In this document: piece after piece, positions 12,385 through 23,514 of the stretch
Position numbering within the stretch: position 1 is the first letter of the stretch
How the letters are laid out: the number at the start of each line of letters is the position of its first letter
Assembly: GCA_002682825.1 (NCBI GenBank)
Contig: NOKP01000032.1
Location: 434,001 to 498,000 of the forward strand
Reading direction: 5' to 3'
From: Neonectria sp. B-13
Taxonomy: Eukaryota > Ascomycota > Sordariomycetes > Hypocreales > Nectriaceae
Length of the DNA: 64,000 bases
Made by a program: the position numbers and the translations under genes
The notes under the pieces: model-generated
The model's input: the letters and a program-made list of their open reading frames with translations, nothing else
Told to the model about the DNA's origin: nothing
Database searches by the model: none

Positions 12385-12484
12385 CCAATGTCAAACACGT
12401 AAAGGTTGAACTAGTCTCACTTCATTAAGATGTAGACTTGAGCCAATGTCAAACACGTAAAGGTTGAACTACTCTCACTTCATT
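12385..12484. repeat. Two direct copies of a 42-bp unit
   Basis: 12385-12426 and 12443-12484 are identical except for one base (TAG versus TAC in the second half), separated by 16 bp. Both start CCAATGTCAAACACGTAAAG. They lie in the 3' intergenic space between the convergent aldehyde dehydrogenase and UbiD genes. CACGT is an E-box-like core, but a regulatory role is only a guess. Confidence 0.9.
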
Positions 12485-12507
12485 CTAAGTGGGTGATATA
12501 TACGTAT

Positions 12508-14211
12508 TTAAACAGCTTCAAAACCCATCGCCGTCCAGTTGGATCTGACCTTATCTTTGACGTCCTGAGGGTAGCTCCTCTCAAAGTCGACTCCACTAAA
12601 GGACCTTTTACCCTCATACTCCACAGGAAAGAGACAATCGGAAATTGCCTTACCACCTAACTTTACATTACCCAGCCCATGAGACATATATGGAGTCATG
12701 GGAAAGCTAGGGACATCCTCGAACACATATTCGTCCTGACCCGGGCGGCATCGAGTAACGAGCGCCCACATTATGTCCTTGAAGTTGCGGATGTCCACGT
12801 CGTGTCCAAACAGCAGGATCCGATTGATGAGCATGCAGCTTTTGTTGTTGAAAGCGATGCGGCCCAGCTTGTTGCAGAAATCCTTGGAATTCGTTTGCTC
12901 CTTGGCAAGTCTTTCAGTGTCAATCTGGAGGGCACACCACGTTGCCATTGTCTCAAGGGGTGCGAACGCATCAGTAATTGGGAGGTCATTCTCCCTACAG
13001 AGTGTCAAAAGCTCCTCCGATGCGAGCGATGCGGTTGTGTGCTATATACTGAGTTAGAACGATTGATGTGCTGATTGATCGCAGGATCACTGGCCCGCTT
13101 GTTTTGGGTCTCTTACAGATTCATCCGTGATCCTCCCCGGGACAGAAACGGGCAAAATGGCATCGTCTCGGTATGTGATTGCATTGACGGTGAAAAGAGG
13201 GTGCATGTGTCGGTCGTTGTCGAAATGAAGTCCAAGGTAATCTTCGAACGGGCCCTCGTAGGCTTCGTCTTTGAGTGAAAATGTACCCTCAAAGACTATC
13301 TCGCTATTGGCTGGCACAAGGAGGTCGCTCAATTCGCACTTGACCATCTCTAGCGGCTGCCCAACGAGCGCCCCAACGTATTCACCCTCTGAGACTCCTT
13401 CGGGAATAGGGGACGCGGCAGCCAGACTGGCAACAGGAGGAACACCCATAGCCAGTGCCCATGGCATCTCGGTTTTGTTCTGTTCCAACCACTTGGCCCG
13501 AATGATGGAGTTGTGCTGTCCGGATCCCACCAAGCACACAAGACGCCTGCTATCATGAACCATGCCACGGAAGATAGACCAATTTGTCCACGACGCGTCT
13601 GGGGTTTGTAGCACATGCACCCCGTATGTCTGCAAGTATTTCCCCCCATCTGCCTGGTGGAGCAAAGGCACCGGGAGCTTATTGAGGTCGATGTCGTCCC
13701 CAAAGATCCGATTTTGCTTGCATGGGCCGCTCGATAGAACACGAGGTGGTAATAGGGGCCTGGATTTTCCCTCCTGGGTTCTCTCCAGAATGGACTTCCA
13801 ACTCGAATTGACGGGTAAACCCAGAGACCGAGCTATCCTCCCATACTTTTCTTCTTCCCGTCCCCTCAGGCTTGCACTGTTGCCGAAAATTCTCCACAGT
13901 CCGTTTTTGGCCCCCTTGACGTTGTTGAAGAGCGGTGCTTTGCCATTGACCTCGCTGACCCGTCTGACAATTGCCCCTACTTCGAGATGCGGGTCTACCT
14001 CCTGGTCGATCTCTGCGAGGTCGTTGTCTTTGCGCAGCACGTCAATGAAGGTACGAAAGTCGAGCTGTGCAGCAATATGGTCTGGCTGAGACGCATAAGC
14101 CAACTCGCTTTTGGCGCAGACTGATCCATATGTTGCCTTCATTTGAGAGATTGTCGAGCGAACATGAACTGACTGCAGCACTCTGTGACTCCTGAACCCG
14201 ATGCGCCTCAT
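12508..14211 (-). CDS. fdcA: UbiD-family prenylated-FMN decarboxylase (ferulate/cinnamate/sorbate type), 542 aa
   Basis: Non-oxidative decarboxylase of aromatic or unsaturated acids that depends on prenylated FMN made by the neighbouring UbiX/Pad1 protein. Exon 1 is 14211-13117 and exon 2 is 13041-12508, with a 74-bp intron ending TATATAG. The protein resembles yeast and Aspergillus Fdc1 throughout (TNWSIFRGMV, MGVPPVASL, PIPEGVSEGEYVG, DEYVFEDVPSFP). Counting from the ATG, catalytic residues map with a constant offset of 42 to A. niger Fdc1: Arg215 (R173), Glu319 (E277) and Asp324 (E282), in EGPFED. The third residue is therefore Asp, as in bacterial UbiD, not Glu. The extra N-terminus is basic and suits a mitochondrial presequence. 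It is divergent from the UbiX gene. Confidence 0.93.
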
Positions 14212-14659
14212 AATCGAATGAAATTCTGTAAAGAGTATGGTACAATGATCCTGAGCCAAGGGCACTGTGGTCCTCTGAGTGAGTTATACCAAAAGTCCTC
14301 TCTGATTGCGTACGTGACACTTTGCTACCGTTGCTTGATAATATTGAATTCATTTATTTCCGTTCCTAGGTTTCCTTGGTGGGAAATGAGGCGGACACCC
14401 GTCGTTGTGGTCCACTACGGAGATTCCGACGCTTAGGAACGGAACGTCATCAGGTATATTTCCGTTCCGCGAGTTCCATGCCTGTTTCTCCACCTTGATT
14501 GGCTAGTGGAACATACTCTAGGCAATCTGTGATGTCGAACACAGGTGACAATTAAGACCACGGGCGCTGACAAGGAGTTACTGGCATTTTCTTATATAAC
14601 ATGACGGACACTCGGAAATAGAGTACCTGCATACCAAATAGAAGATATAACCCTACAAG
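14212..14659. promoter_or_regulatory. Bidirectional fdcA-padA promoter with inverted CGG repeat
   Basis: 448 bp separate the two start codons. TTTCCGTTCC occurs at 14357-14366 and 14459-14468, and its complement (GGAACGGAAC) at 14436-14445. The last two form a 9-bp perfect inverted repeat around a 15-bp spacer. Such paired CGG half-sites are typical targets of dimeric Zn2Cys6 factors, and the obvious candidate is the regulator encoded at 15555-18110. Confidence 0.6.
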
Positions 14660-15511
14660 ATGCACGGCGTCTACCTTCGTAAGGTCACTGCCATAGGCAG
14701 GAAATACGCCAGTGCAAGTCGACTGAGCTTTCAGGCTTCAGGTGCTTTGTCTAGATCACCCACGCACTCGAATCATTGCGATTTGCCGTCAGCCTCACTT
14801 CCAAACAGACAAAACGACAGACGATACAACACCACTGGCACACGTTGTGCCCCCATATCAACGACGAACGACAGGCCACGAAGGATTGTGATAGGGATCA
14901 CCGGTGCGACGGGGGCTGGATACGCCATCCGCATCCTCTCAATCCTGCGCCAGCTAGGGATCGAAACTCACCTGGTCATCAGCAAGTGGGCTCTAGCCAC
15001 GATCAAGTATGAGACATCATTGAGCGAGGCAGAGATCCGAGGAATGGCCACCTGGAACTACACTGCTAAAGACGTCTCAGCTCCTATTGCTTCGGGTTCT
15101 TTTCAACACGATGGAATGATCATTGTCCCCTGCAGTATGAAAACACTAGCGACAGTGAGCTCAGGCTTCTGTGATGATCTGATATCCCGAGCTGCCGATG
15201 TCAGTCTTAAAGAAAATCGCAAGCTCGTTCTCGCTGTTCGCGAGACTCCACTAAGCGATATACACCTCCACAATATGCTATCCTTGCGGCGTGCAGGTGC
15301 CGTCATCTTTCCACCAGTTCCAGCTTTCTATACAAAGCCAAAGAGCCTGGATGATTTAATGAATCAGACCGCTGGAAGGATGCTGGATTCTTTAGGAATC
15401 TTTACGGATGGGTTTCCACGGTGGAAAGGGTTTCAAAAAGTCTCAGTCGCTTGTGGCAGGCCAGGTCAGGCGGTGGAATCCTCAAGGAAGGTGGAAGATA
15501 GAGAGGCGTAG
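14660..15511 (+). CDS. padA: UbiX/Pad1 flavin prenyltransferase, 283 aa
   Basis: Makes prenylated FMN from FMN and dimethylallyl phosphate, the cofactor needed by the UbiD-type decarboxylase next to it. Single exon from the ATG at 14660. A long basic N-terminus (about 75 residues, starting MHGVYLRKVTAIGRKYASAS) fits a mitochondrial presequence. The flavoprotein domain follows, with GITGATGAGYAIRIL, the PCSMKTLATVSSG block that binds flavin and phosphate, and LAVRETPL near the end. The core has the usual length of Pad1. Its stop is only 44 bp from the stop of the convergent Zn2Cys6 regulator. The fdcA-padA-regulator order matches the sorbate/cinnamate decarboxylase locus known in A. niger. Confidence 0.93.
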   Translation: MHGVYLRKVTAIGRKYASASRLSFQASGALSRSPTHSNHCDLPSASLPNRQNDRRYNTTGTRCAPISTTNDRPRRIVIGITGATGAGYAIRILSILRQLGIETHLVISKWALATIKYETSLSEAEIRGMATWNYTAKDVSAPIASGSFQHDGMIIVPCSMKTLATVSSGFCDDLISRAADVSLKENRKLVLAVRETPLSDIHLHNMLSLRRAGAVIFPPVPAFYTKPKSLDDLMNQTAGRMLDSLGIFTDGFPRWKGFQKVSVACGRPGQAVESSRKVEDREA

Positions 15512-15554
15512 TTCTGATTAGAGCTACGGCAAGAGTAAAACGGCAACTTAGATC

Positions 15555-18110
15555 CTAGAATATACTCTCTGAAAACATGTTATTCAAACCGTCAACTGGC
15601 CAGTGCAGCCGCAGTGACTCCTCCCATCCCGACTCTACGTCAGTATCTGAAGGCGGAGCCCATCCACTTCCAAATCCCGTAGTGGCAGTGGAACCTCTCG
15701 TCGATGGTAGGGCGTACTCTAGCCGAGGCTGAAACCACTGAGGGGCCGATAGCGACATGCCTGTTCTGCGAGTAGCTCTCACAGGGTTGGCGGAAGAAGA
15801 CTGTTGCTCCTTGCTCCTTGCGAAGTCTCCTCCGCTCCCGGAACAGGGAGTTTTCAGTATACATAGGTTCAAGACCTCTCCCATTTTCAGTAACCTCTTT
15901 GAAAGTCTCCGCGCGGCCCTTGACGTTTTTGCATAGTTAGTGGTCAAGCTTGTAGCCATCTCAATGCTGCGGCTGATAATGTCGGCCAGGTCCGCAGGTA
16001 AGTTGACCAACATGGTGGCCCTATTCTGCTGGATGGACACTATGAGTAGACAGGCAAGCGCAGATGCAGAGGCCAGTAGATGTTGATAGTAAGGGTGTTG
16101 CTTGCGATAGATCTCGGTAGTGGTGTCGAGTGTGTAGAGAACATTGACGACATTGAAAACTAGTTCAGCGGCAGGCCGGAGATACTTCTTACTTGTTTCG
16201 ACATCTGAGTTAGAAAAGAAGTAGGGCCTGAGAAGAAGGCTCCGAACAGACTCGGCCCGTAGGTTCAGCAAGATTGCCCATATAGGCGGTCTGCTCGCGA
16301 GATTTGTGTGCCATGTCTCTGATTGAGCCAAAGAGTAATCTCCAACAGCCTTTTTCCGCCACTGTTCAATCTGGAAATTCATCACTTCGAATGCGTCTTC
16401 GTCACGATACTTTGCACCCTTGGCAGCTTGCGAGATGGGCTCGCTGAATTTATCGCTAATGAGTATGAAAGAGAGCATCGCCTTGAGATAAGGGCTTTCG
16501 ATCTACGATAGGTCAGCCCATAGGCAGATCGAATGAAAGAACGCAGGAAGAAGGAGCATTCACTTACAGATGTTGCGGGAAAGGTATCGAAGCTAGACTC
16601 GTGGAAGTTTGTTGGCAGGCCAGTCGCAGCACTCCATTGGCGATCAAGTATAACGATACTGCCCATGAGATTGCAAAGCTCCTTGTGTTGATCTTGCGAG
16701 CTCAGCACGTGCTTCGATACTTCGCCATTATGAAATCCAAGTTCCATCAGCATGCGCCCAGCGATTCCGCACATCCTCCAGGCCGAGCGCGGCATGTCGT
16801 AGAAGAATTCACACCAGCCCTGACGTCCTCACGTAAGCAAAAGTTCTCAAAAGTTCTCAAAGGTCGAGAAGACACCATACCTTGAGCAGTATGATTGTAA
16901 CACGTCTGATGCTGCATGCAGGGGTAGCAAGTCTAAGGTTGACCCCATCTTGAAAACTGTCCCGAATAACGCTCTCGATGTTGGAAGTTGTGGGATTTGA
17001 ATCAGCACGGAGGGCAATTGCCAAAGCAAGATTCAGGATCAGGAGGCTCTCGTCCGAAGTAACATCTGCTCGTCCAGTGAAGACATCCCAGACTGCGGAA
17101 TCTGCGTCTGCATAGCAGTACTGAGTTGAGGATATGAGTTCATCGAGGTCGACGATGGGGTGCAGGTCTCCGACGACTTCCTGATACACATACAGGAGCC
17201 GCATGGCTTCCTGGAAGCCCATCAACGATTGAAACTGCAGGAGCTGCGATATGCCACCTCTGTCGCGAATTTGCAGCTGCCCGCATTGGCTGGCGTTTCG
17301 AGAGTCGGGGGCATCCTCGTAGTCCGAAGCAGTCTCATCATCGATAGTAGCAAGCTGCAATTGGTTTTGCTGCATCGGTGGGCCAGAGGCGCTGTTCTGG
17401 CGGAGTTTCAGCCGCGCTACGTTCAGGCTATAGTCTGGGCTTGTTGGTCCATAGAAATACTGGGATACAGCACCGGAAGTTTGCTTGGAGGGGGGGAGAC
17501 ATTCCTGATTTGCAGCCGCATCATTAACGGTGGTCGACAAGAGATCCTCAAGGTTGTTGTTGGCTATCACGGGTATTGGTGAGGGTGGACTTGACTGAGT
17601 GTAGCTAGCTGACCGAACTTGGGACGTTACGCTGTCCAACTGTTCTTGGAGAGTAGACAACAGCTCAATAATTGAGTTTTGATTGCTGCAATAATTTCCC
17701 CGGATGAGCTTGGGAAAATAGAGAGTAAATGAGAAACGGGGCAAAGGGAGCGGAATCGAACAAGGAGAGGAGCGGGGCGGCCAACACTACGGGATTACTG
17801 TGACATTCACATACCATGATGTGGGCAAGTTTGCTCGTTTGGACCCATGTCGACCATCAGTCTGGGCTATATCGACGACCGTTGATGACAGTTGCCAGCC
17901 GTCAGTTCTGAGACCGCTGTTGTAGTTGCAGCTCTGCCCACGGCTGGTGCAATATCTGCATGGCTGTTGTCCATCGCATTTCCCCTTGCGCCGTCGGCAG
18001 GTTTCGCACGCGCGCAAGGCATAGGGTGCCCGCCGCTTGGCTCTCTCTCCGTCGTCTCCGCTCTGGTTGCTTGACCTCTTCTGCCCACCGCCCTCTCCGT
18101 CTTGGGTCAT
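15555..18110 (-). CDS. Zn2Cys6 transcription factor, SdrA/CdrR-like by position, 766 aa
   Basis: Four exons: 18110-17815, 17685-16881, 16819-16568 and 16502-15555, joined in frame across introns of 129, 61 and 65 bp. The binuclear zinc cluster has Cys at 35, 38, 45, 51, 54 and 61 (C-x2-C-x6-C-x5-C-x2-C-x6-C), followed by a Gln/Leu-rich linker likely to form a coiled coil. The large middle domain fits the fungal-specific transcription factor domain (PF04082-type; PRSAWRMCGIAGRMLMELGF is its characteristic core). The position next to fdcA and padA is that of SdrA/CdrR, the inducer-responsive activator of weak-acid decarboxylation in Aspergillus. Orthology is inferred from position, not from an alignment. 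Its own upstream region carries a 16-bp element found elsewhere in the cluster. Confidence 0.85.
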
Positions 18111-20220
18111 TGTGTCCCTGCTCGTCAATAAGAGAGAGACAAGGGATCGGAAAATCGACGCTGCTTGCTCGGAACCAGAAACAGGAAACGGGTAAACTTG
18201 GGTAGTAAACTACAGAGCGGATTGGAGAAAAGCGGCGGAGGGTGATGGGGGAATAGAGGAACGGAAGGTCGGAGGCCGACTTAATTTTAGTAAGAGATCC
18301 TTGGCCACATGCCGATGGTGGGGGTAGCCCATAATTTACAGATAAAAGCCCCGCGGGAAAGCTAAGACTGGGCAAGGCCCAATCAGCGCTACTTATCAAG
18401 GCGTTCTCAAGACAGGAGAGGTCCCCGGATGACACGGTTAAGCTTGCTGTGTGCTTCAAGTAAAGTCTGCAGGCTGGAGCACCCCACACTTTAGACATCA
18501 ATTATTCAACACACCGCTACTGCTGCTTATCGTTTACCTAACCCTTGATCCCTTTAGCACGCTCTGTGCGACACTATGGTCTTTTGGAGTAGAGCAACCC
18601 TCGAGCGCTTGTGCTCGTCTGCTCCTCTACCTGTGTTTGGCAGAATGTGATGAGAGTTGGCCTTCCTAATCAGGTTAAGTCTATGATGCCCGAACAAAAC
18701 CAGTCCTTCCGTCCCGATCGGAAGTTCCGTTAGCTAAGTGGAAGGGGCGTTGCTAACCATCCTCCCTCCAGCCCCGGCACGAGCCATTACCTCAGCTTAC
18801 GGAATCATGGCTAGCGGCGGGCTTGGTTGCCACATCCCGTCCAAGCGTAGCACGAGCCGACGCTTTGTCGCCATCCAACGCTCTGCGTGGCCAGTTCGAC
18901 CAGCACGGCGATGTTAAAATGTCATGCAATTGAGACCAACGCATCGAACTCAAGCCTAAGAGGCAGTGCAGCATTGTGACATGAAACACTCTGCCTCTGA
19001 GGCCTTATCGTACGTCTCATATGTATATCTAATGACGTCATCTCATAAGCAAAGATATAATGTAACGCGCCAGAGGCTAGCAAAGTAGAATACCTCTTTA
19101 ATGGTAGCCCCCTCTCTTGTAAGATAAAATCTCTATCTCGGATAGTCAGACTAATTCCCATCTTAGTTAGCATCTACGCTTTAAATTCTGGCGGAGCGTG
19201 ACCGTCCAGGCATCCCTTGGGAGTTTTTCAACTTCTAGGGTCTAGGGGAGGCGGAGCTCTTCTATTAGCTACGCAATACAGATTGCTCAGCTACCCTCAA
19301 GGAAATAAAGGGTGATATTTAGAGTTTGAGGAGACATGTCGGCTGCAGACAATAATAACAACAGAACGTATTCTCAAGGAGGATACTGCCGACTGAACAA
19401 ACCATGGAATGCAAAAGGCCTGTCGGCTTTTTAGTTTAGGACTGGTTGGCGTTCTTTACGTGTGTTTGCCGACGCGGGAGATGAGGCTGGGGCCAGCACG
19501 AAGGTGCGCGGGCCGTGGAATGGAACAGATAACGCTTTTCAACCCTTTCTCACCAATCACGTGTGCAGATGCAAAGTCATTGGATCCCAACCCGATCAAT
19601 GGTTAACGCATCAACCGATTACTCCAAGGTTCAGCAGGGGTTCCTACACTAACGCCTTGGCGGCTTTTATCACCGAGAATGGAAATAAACGGGGCATTAG
19701 ACCCGACCTAACGAGCCCCAATGACATCACCTGACTTCTTTCGCCACGAAGCAATGTGTTCCTAGGTTCCTCGTACCTCTCTTTAGGTACTTTGGCACAC
19801 CGGACTCTTGCCATGCTTTTGGTCTCTCCTCGTTAAATCCAAAACACTTATTGGTCAATCTTGCTTTCTAGCGGTCAGCGTTGAAGAGCGGCATGACGTC
19901 GCCCAATGGATTAAACCCCCACGCACCGGAGATTGTATGTAAGTACGATCCAGGCATTCGGGCTTTTTATGTAAGTGGGATATGGCAGATGGCATTACGG
20001 CACTTGGATGCGAAAAACACGGGATGGGACAAAGTGCATTACCCGCGACAAGTGCCCACGACACCTTGCCCGCACTTTCAGTCTCGCTGAGCAACATAAA
20101 ATGTCTCAACATTCCCATCCTTGATGAGAGTTTATGCTGAAGTTCGCACTTTTACTTTGTTTTAAGGGGGAAATAAATCATCTTAGTTTTCAAGACCGTT
20201 CTAGGTTAATTATCAACACA
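18111..20220. other. 2.1-kb intergenic region upstream of regulator and GST
   Basis: No coding region with family resemblance was found. It holds the regulator promoter near 18110-18750 (see 18714-18729) and the GST promoter. The short open frames have no motifs. Confidence 0.5.
18714..18729. promoter_or_regulatory. CCGATCGGAAGTTCCG element upstream of the regulator
   Basis: This 16-mer is identical to 24042-24057, in the divergent promoter of the aminotransferase and amidohydrolase genes. It contains overlapping everted and inverted CGG half-sites (CCGATCGG and CGGAAGTTCCG). It lies about 600 bp upstream of the regulator ATG, consistent with autoregulation. Confidence 0.55.
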
Positions 20221-21047
20221 ATGGACACCAAGGCTTCAGACATCACCCTTTACTTCTTGAATGGGAGTCGAGCAATCCGGGTTGCTTGGCTGTTGGAAGA
20301 ACTCGGCCTCTCCTACAAGTTGGTCACCTCGCCGAGAGGAGCCAATGGTCACGCTCCGCTAGAATTCAAGGCCCAGATCCCGACTCGGTTAGGGAACAGT
20401 CCTACCATTCGAGATGGGGATCTTGTAATACAGGAGAGCATTGCTATCGTGGGGCAAGTAGTTCCTATTGTCGGTCTCTAGGATACAACGATTCTCGGCT
20501 CATATACTCATCCTCTTAGATACCTTTGTGAGACATATGGCACTTCATTACGCCTATTTCCTAGCGAGCCACTTGCAAGGGCAAAGGTTAGGGAGTGGAT
20601 GGCAGCGGCTGAGGGCACTTTCATGCTGCATGCCCTTACAGTCAGTAATCCCTTATCGTAGTTTTATTATACGTTACTTCCCTCAGTGGCCCTTGGCTGA
20701 CTCGTGCTAACGGTTGCTGGCAATAGATTTTGTACACGCGTATGCAGATGCCACTAGAAGCAGCGCAATACATACCCGTGTTGGAGGACAGGTTTTCACC
20801 TAATGTGCGCAATGCATTGGAATGGTTGGAAGCTGAACTCAAGGGTAGTCCTAGCAAGGGGCAGTTCCTGGTTGGAACCGATCTTACTGCAGCAGATATC
20901 ATGATGGGATTCGGCATTGAAGTCATTTTTACGAGGAAATTGGGGACAGAGAGAGGCAACTGGCCTATGATAGAAAAGTGGTTAGCGGGTCTGACAGGGA
21001 GACCGGCTTACAAGAAGGCGGTTGAACGTACAGGATATTCGCTATAG
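20221..21047 (+). CDS. Glutathione S-transferase, 224 aa
   Basis: Conjugates glutathione to electrophiles, or acts as a glutathione-dependent isomerase or lyase. Three exons: 20221-20453, 20520-20640 and 20727-21047. The first intron (20454-20519) starts GCAAGT, not GT; only this GC-AG splice keeps the frame and restores IVGYLCETYG, the usual end of the thioredoxin-like domain. The N-terminal domain has SRAIRVAWLLEELGLSYKL, with Ser in the catalytic region. The C-terminal helical domain ends with FLVGTDLTAADIMMGFGIE and GRPAYKKAVER, typical of fungal GSTs. It belongs to the cluster by position and could detoxify or isomerise a ring-cleavage intermediate. Confidence 0.85.
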
Positions 21048-21900
21048 GGCCTAAAGCAAGAGCAGCATGAAATGGGCATTATTTATTGCCGCTGGCTGAA
21101 AATGGAGGAAACCGCTGGGAGTGGAGGTATGAGACCTGTACAAACCGTCCTGGAATTGCAGGGGAGCAGCAGCAGGGCATTCCCATTTGAACATCCAACT
21201 TCGATAGTCCAGTCGCGCGAGAGTTGGTTGGATTACTCACCGCGTTCCCTTCAGGCTGATATGTGGATGAAGTCCTGCGCTTCTGTCACTGTCAGGATGA
21301 ATCTCATTTGCCGATCCGCGCCCCTCAAGGCCACCCGTGCTTGGCCTCGACTAGGATGCTGGAGGGGTGAAGCTCACGTTGTGGCAAGTAGAGTATAAAA
21401 AAGGAGAGCATTGATGAATTGATATTAAAGACTGAGGATATCACAGAGAGATGAGGAAAGAAGACCGGAGGGACCCGGCTCAAGGGTTCGGGAGTTATGT
21501 GGTACGCAGTATCAACTGTCACCAATCGTCATGTCAAGTGATTCTAGCTTTGCGATAATCAGCACACCCGAGATAAGTGATCCGACAACAGCTTTTGCGC
21601 CCTTCCTTGCCTTCGCCCTCCTTGTAGGCGCGCTCTGTGGCACTTTCTAGAGCATAGTAGCCTCCATCGTGGCCGAGCTTGTGAGTACTAAAAGCTAGCT
21701 AGCACTTTTGGTATGGTTGTCTTTCGTTAGTGCTACTGATAACGTTTGGGGAGGCGATGACTATGAAAATGGTCAAAGAGGACGATGGAAATACGTTTTT
21801 AGATGCTCAGATCTTTGTTGGTTCTATGCTTCTACTTTAGTACCGCCTTCTATATTTTCAAGCAGTTGCGATCTAATGTATCGTAACTGCTCGCTTTGAA
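21048..21900. other. Intergenic, no gene recognised
   Basis: Convergent space between the GST and aminotransferase genes. Only short frames without motifs. Confidence 0.5.
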
Positions 21901-23514
21901 CTAGAAGCCCGCCGATATTTCATCGGCCGCGTGGGTAGACCCGGCAATCTCGCCATAGAGGCTAACTTCATCCATAACCTCGGTCAGAATTTGTAAGCCC
22001 TTATCCAGCTCCACATCCTCAATCGTGAGGGCTACACTACACCGGAGACGGGGGTTCTGAGGATAGATGAGAACTCCCTTCTGGTATGCCAGCCTGGCAA
22101 TACGACGGGGCGTTACGTTGCCAACGCCGTCCTTGATGACGATGCCTAGATCAGCACCCCGAGCAGTACAGTACTCGATAAACGGGTGGTTCCACTTTGA
22201 AGTCACGGCATTCCACCTCTTTTGTATGACTGTAGCTCGTGCCAGTAGATTCTCATCCCCATAGACGCTCAAAGCCGCGAGGACTGCAGCGTTACCTGCG
22301 GGAGACATAGCGTAAGTACTGGCAACCTGATTAGGCTGAATAAGGGTCATAGTATCGTTGAATCCCAAGACGTAGGATGCAGGGTAGACTCCGCCGGTAA
22401 TAGACTTGCCCAGCGTAATCATATCCGGCTTATTCTCAGCACCAAGCCAGTCGGAACAAAGAAACTTGCCGGTCTTCCCGGAGCCCATGCGTATTTCATC
22501 TGAGATGAAGAGAACGTTGAATTTCTTGCAGAGCTGACGGACACCAATTGCAAAGTTGATCTCTTCCTCAAATGTCCTGTTTAGATGTCAGTGGATCGAT
22601 CAGCTTCAGTTTGACCCGCCGTCTTGAACAACCGTGCTCGATATCGAGCCTCAACAAGATAAAACCGTGGGATTGTTAAGAGATAGAACCACTTACCGCA
22701 GCGTTCCATGGATGGGTTCCATCATAACGCCGGCTATACGGCCATGCATCTCACCTAGGACGGCCTCATAGTCTTCTACATGTCCGTAACGAAGCTGTGT
22801 CCCTGTTTTGGGACTACGGTTTGTGACGTTCTTGCTGCTGACACCATACCCTGTGCTGAGTTAACTAGTGCGCTTCTCGCATTGTTAGGCGAAGATCATT
22901 TACCTTCTTGGCCGCTGCCCGGATTCATAATAGGCCAGATACCCGAAGTCAGGCCGTGATAGTTGTCTGAACAACCAAGGACAAGAACATCATCGGGCGC
23001 AATTCCCTTTCGTACAATGCCCCATTTCCGAGCAATCTTGACAGCAGAGTCGGCTGCCTCAGCACCTGTAACCATTGCAGCGACCTTATCATAACCAAGT
23101 TTCTGGCAGAGCGCTTTGGCAACCGATGGCCACCCATCGCTGTGAGTGGCAATGTTGGTCTGGGCAACTATGACAAGTCAACATGAGATTGCCATCACAA
23201 CTGGTTTAGCGGAGAACTTGCCCTTCTGAATTGACTCTACGACAGCACTGGTAACCTTAGGGTGGCAGTGGCCTAGATTGACCGTACTCATAGTAGCGGC
23301 AAAGTCGAGGATCTCCTTGCCATCTACATCCTATCGTCTATGTGAGTAAAGAATGACAAACGAGACGATGTTGAGGTCTTACCACCATGGTTGATCCCTT
23401 TCCAGAAACAATGAATCCAGGGGTTGGAGCGAAGCCACCAGCGGAATAGGCTTCTTCTGTATCCAACAAGTCCTGCGTCGCTGCTGACAAGGGCTCACCC
23501 GTCTTTTGCGCCAT
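21901..23514 (-). CDS. Class III PLP-dependent aminotransferase, 444 aa
   Basis: Transfers an amino group between an omega-amine or amino acid and a keto acid, with pyridoxal phosphate; closest in look to fungal acetylornithine/ornithine/GABA aminotransferases. Five exons: 23514-23383, 23330-23222, 23167-22904, 22850-22697 and 22576-21901. The second intron starts GCAAGT (GC-AG), and only that splice joins ESIQK to TNIATHSDGW in frame. Motifs: HPKVTSAVVESI, TGAEAADSAVKIARKWG (PLP phosphate region), FISDEI (Asp contacting the pyridine N) and MITLGKSITGG with the Schiff-base Lys near residue 277. Full length for the family. It shares a divergent, CGG-rich promoter with the amidohydrolase gene, so the two may act on the same nitrogen-containing compound. 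Confidence 0.88.

Noticed and set aside
13042..13116. Stop codon that seems to cut the UbiD gene in two
   Set aside because: The stop lies in an intron (donor GTAAGA, acceptor TATATAG) and removal restores the family sequence in phase 0.
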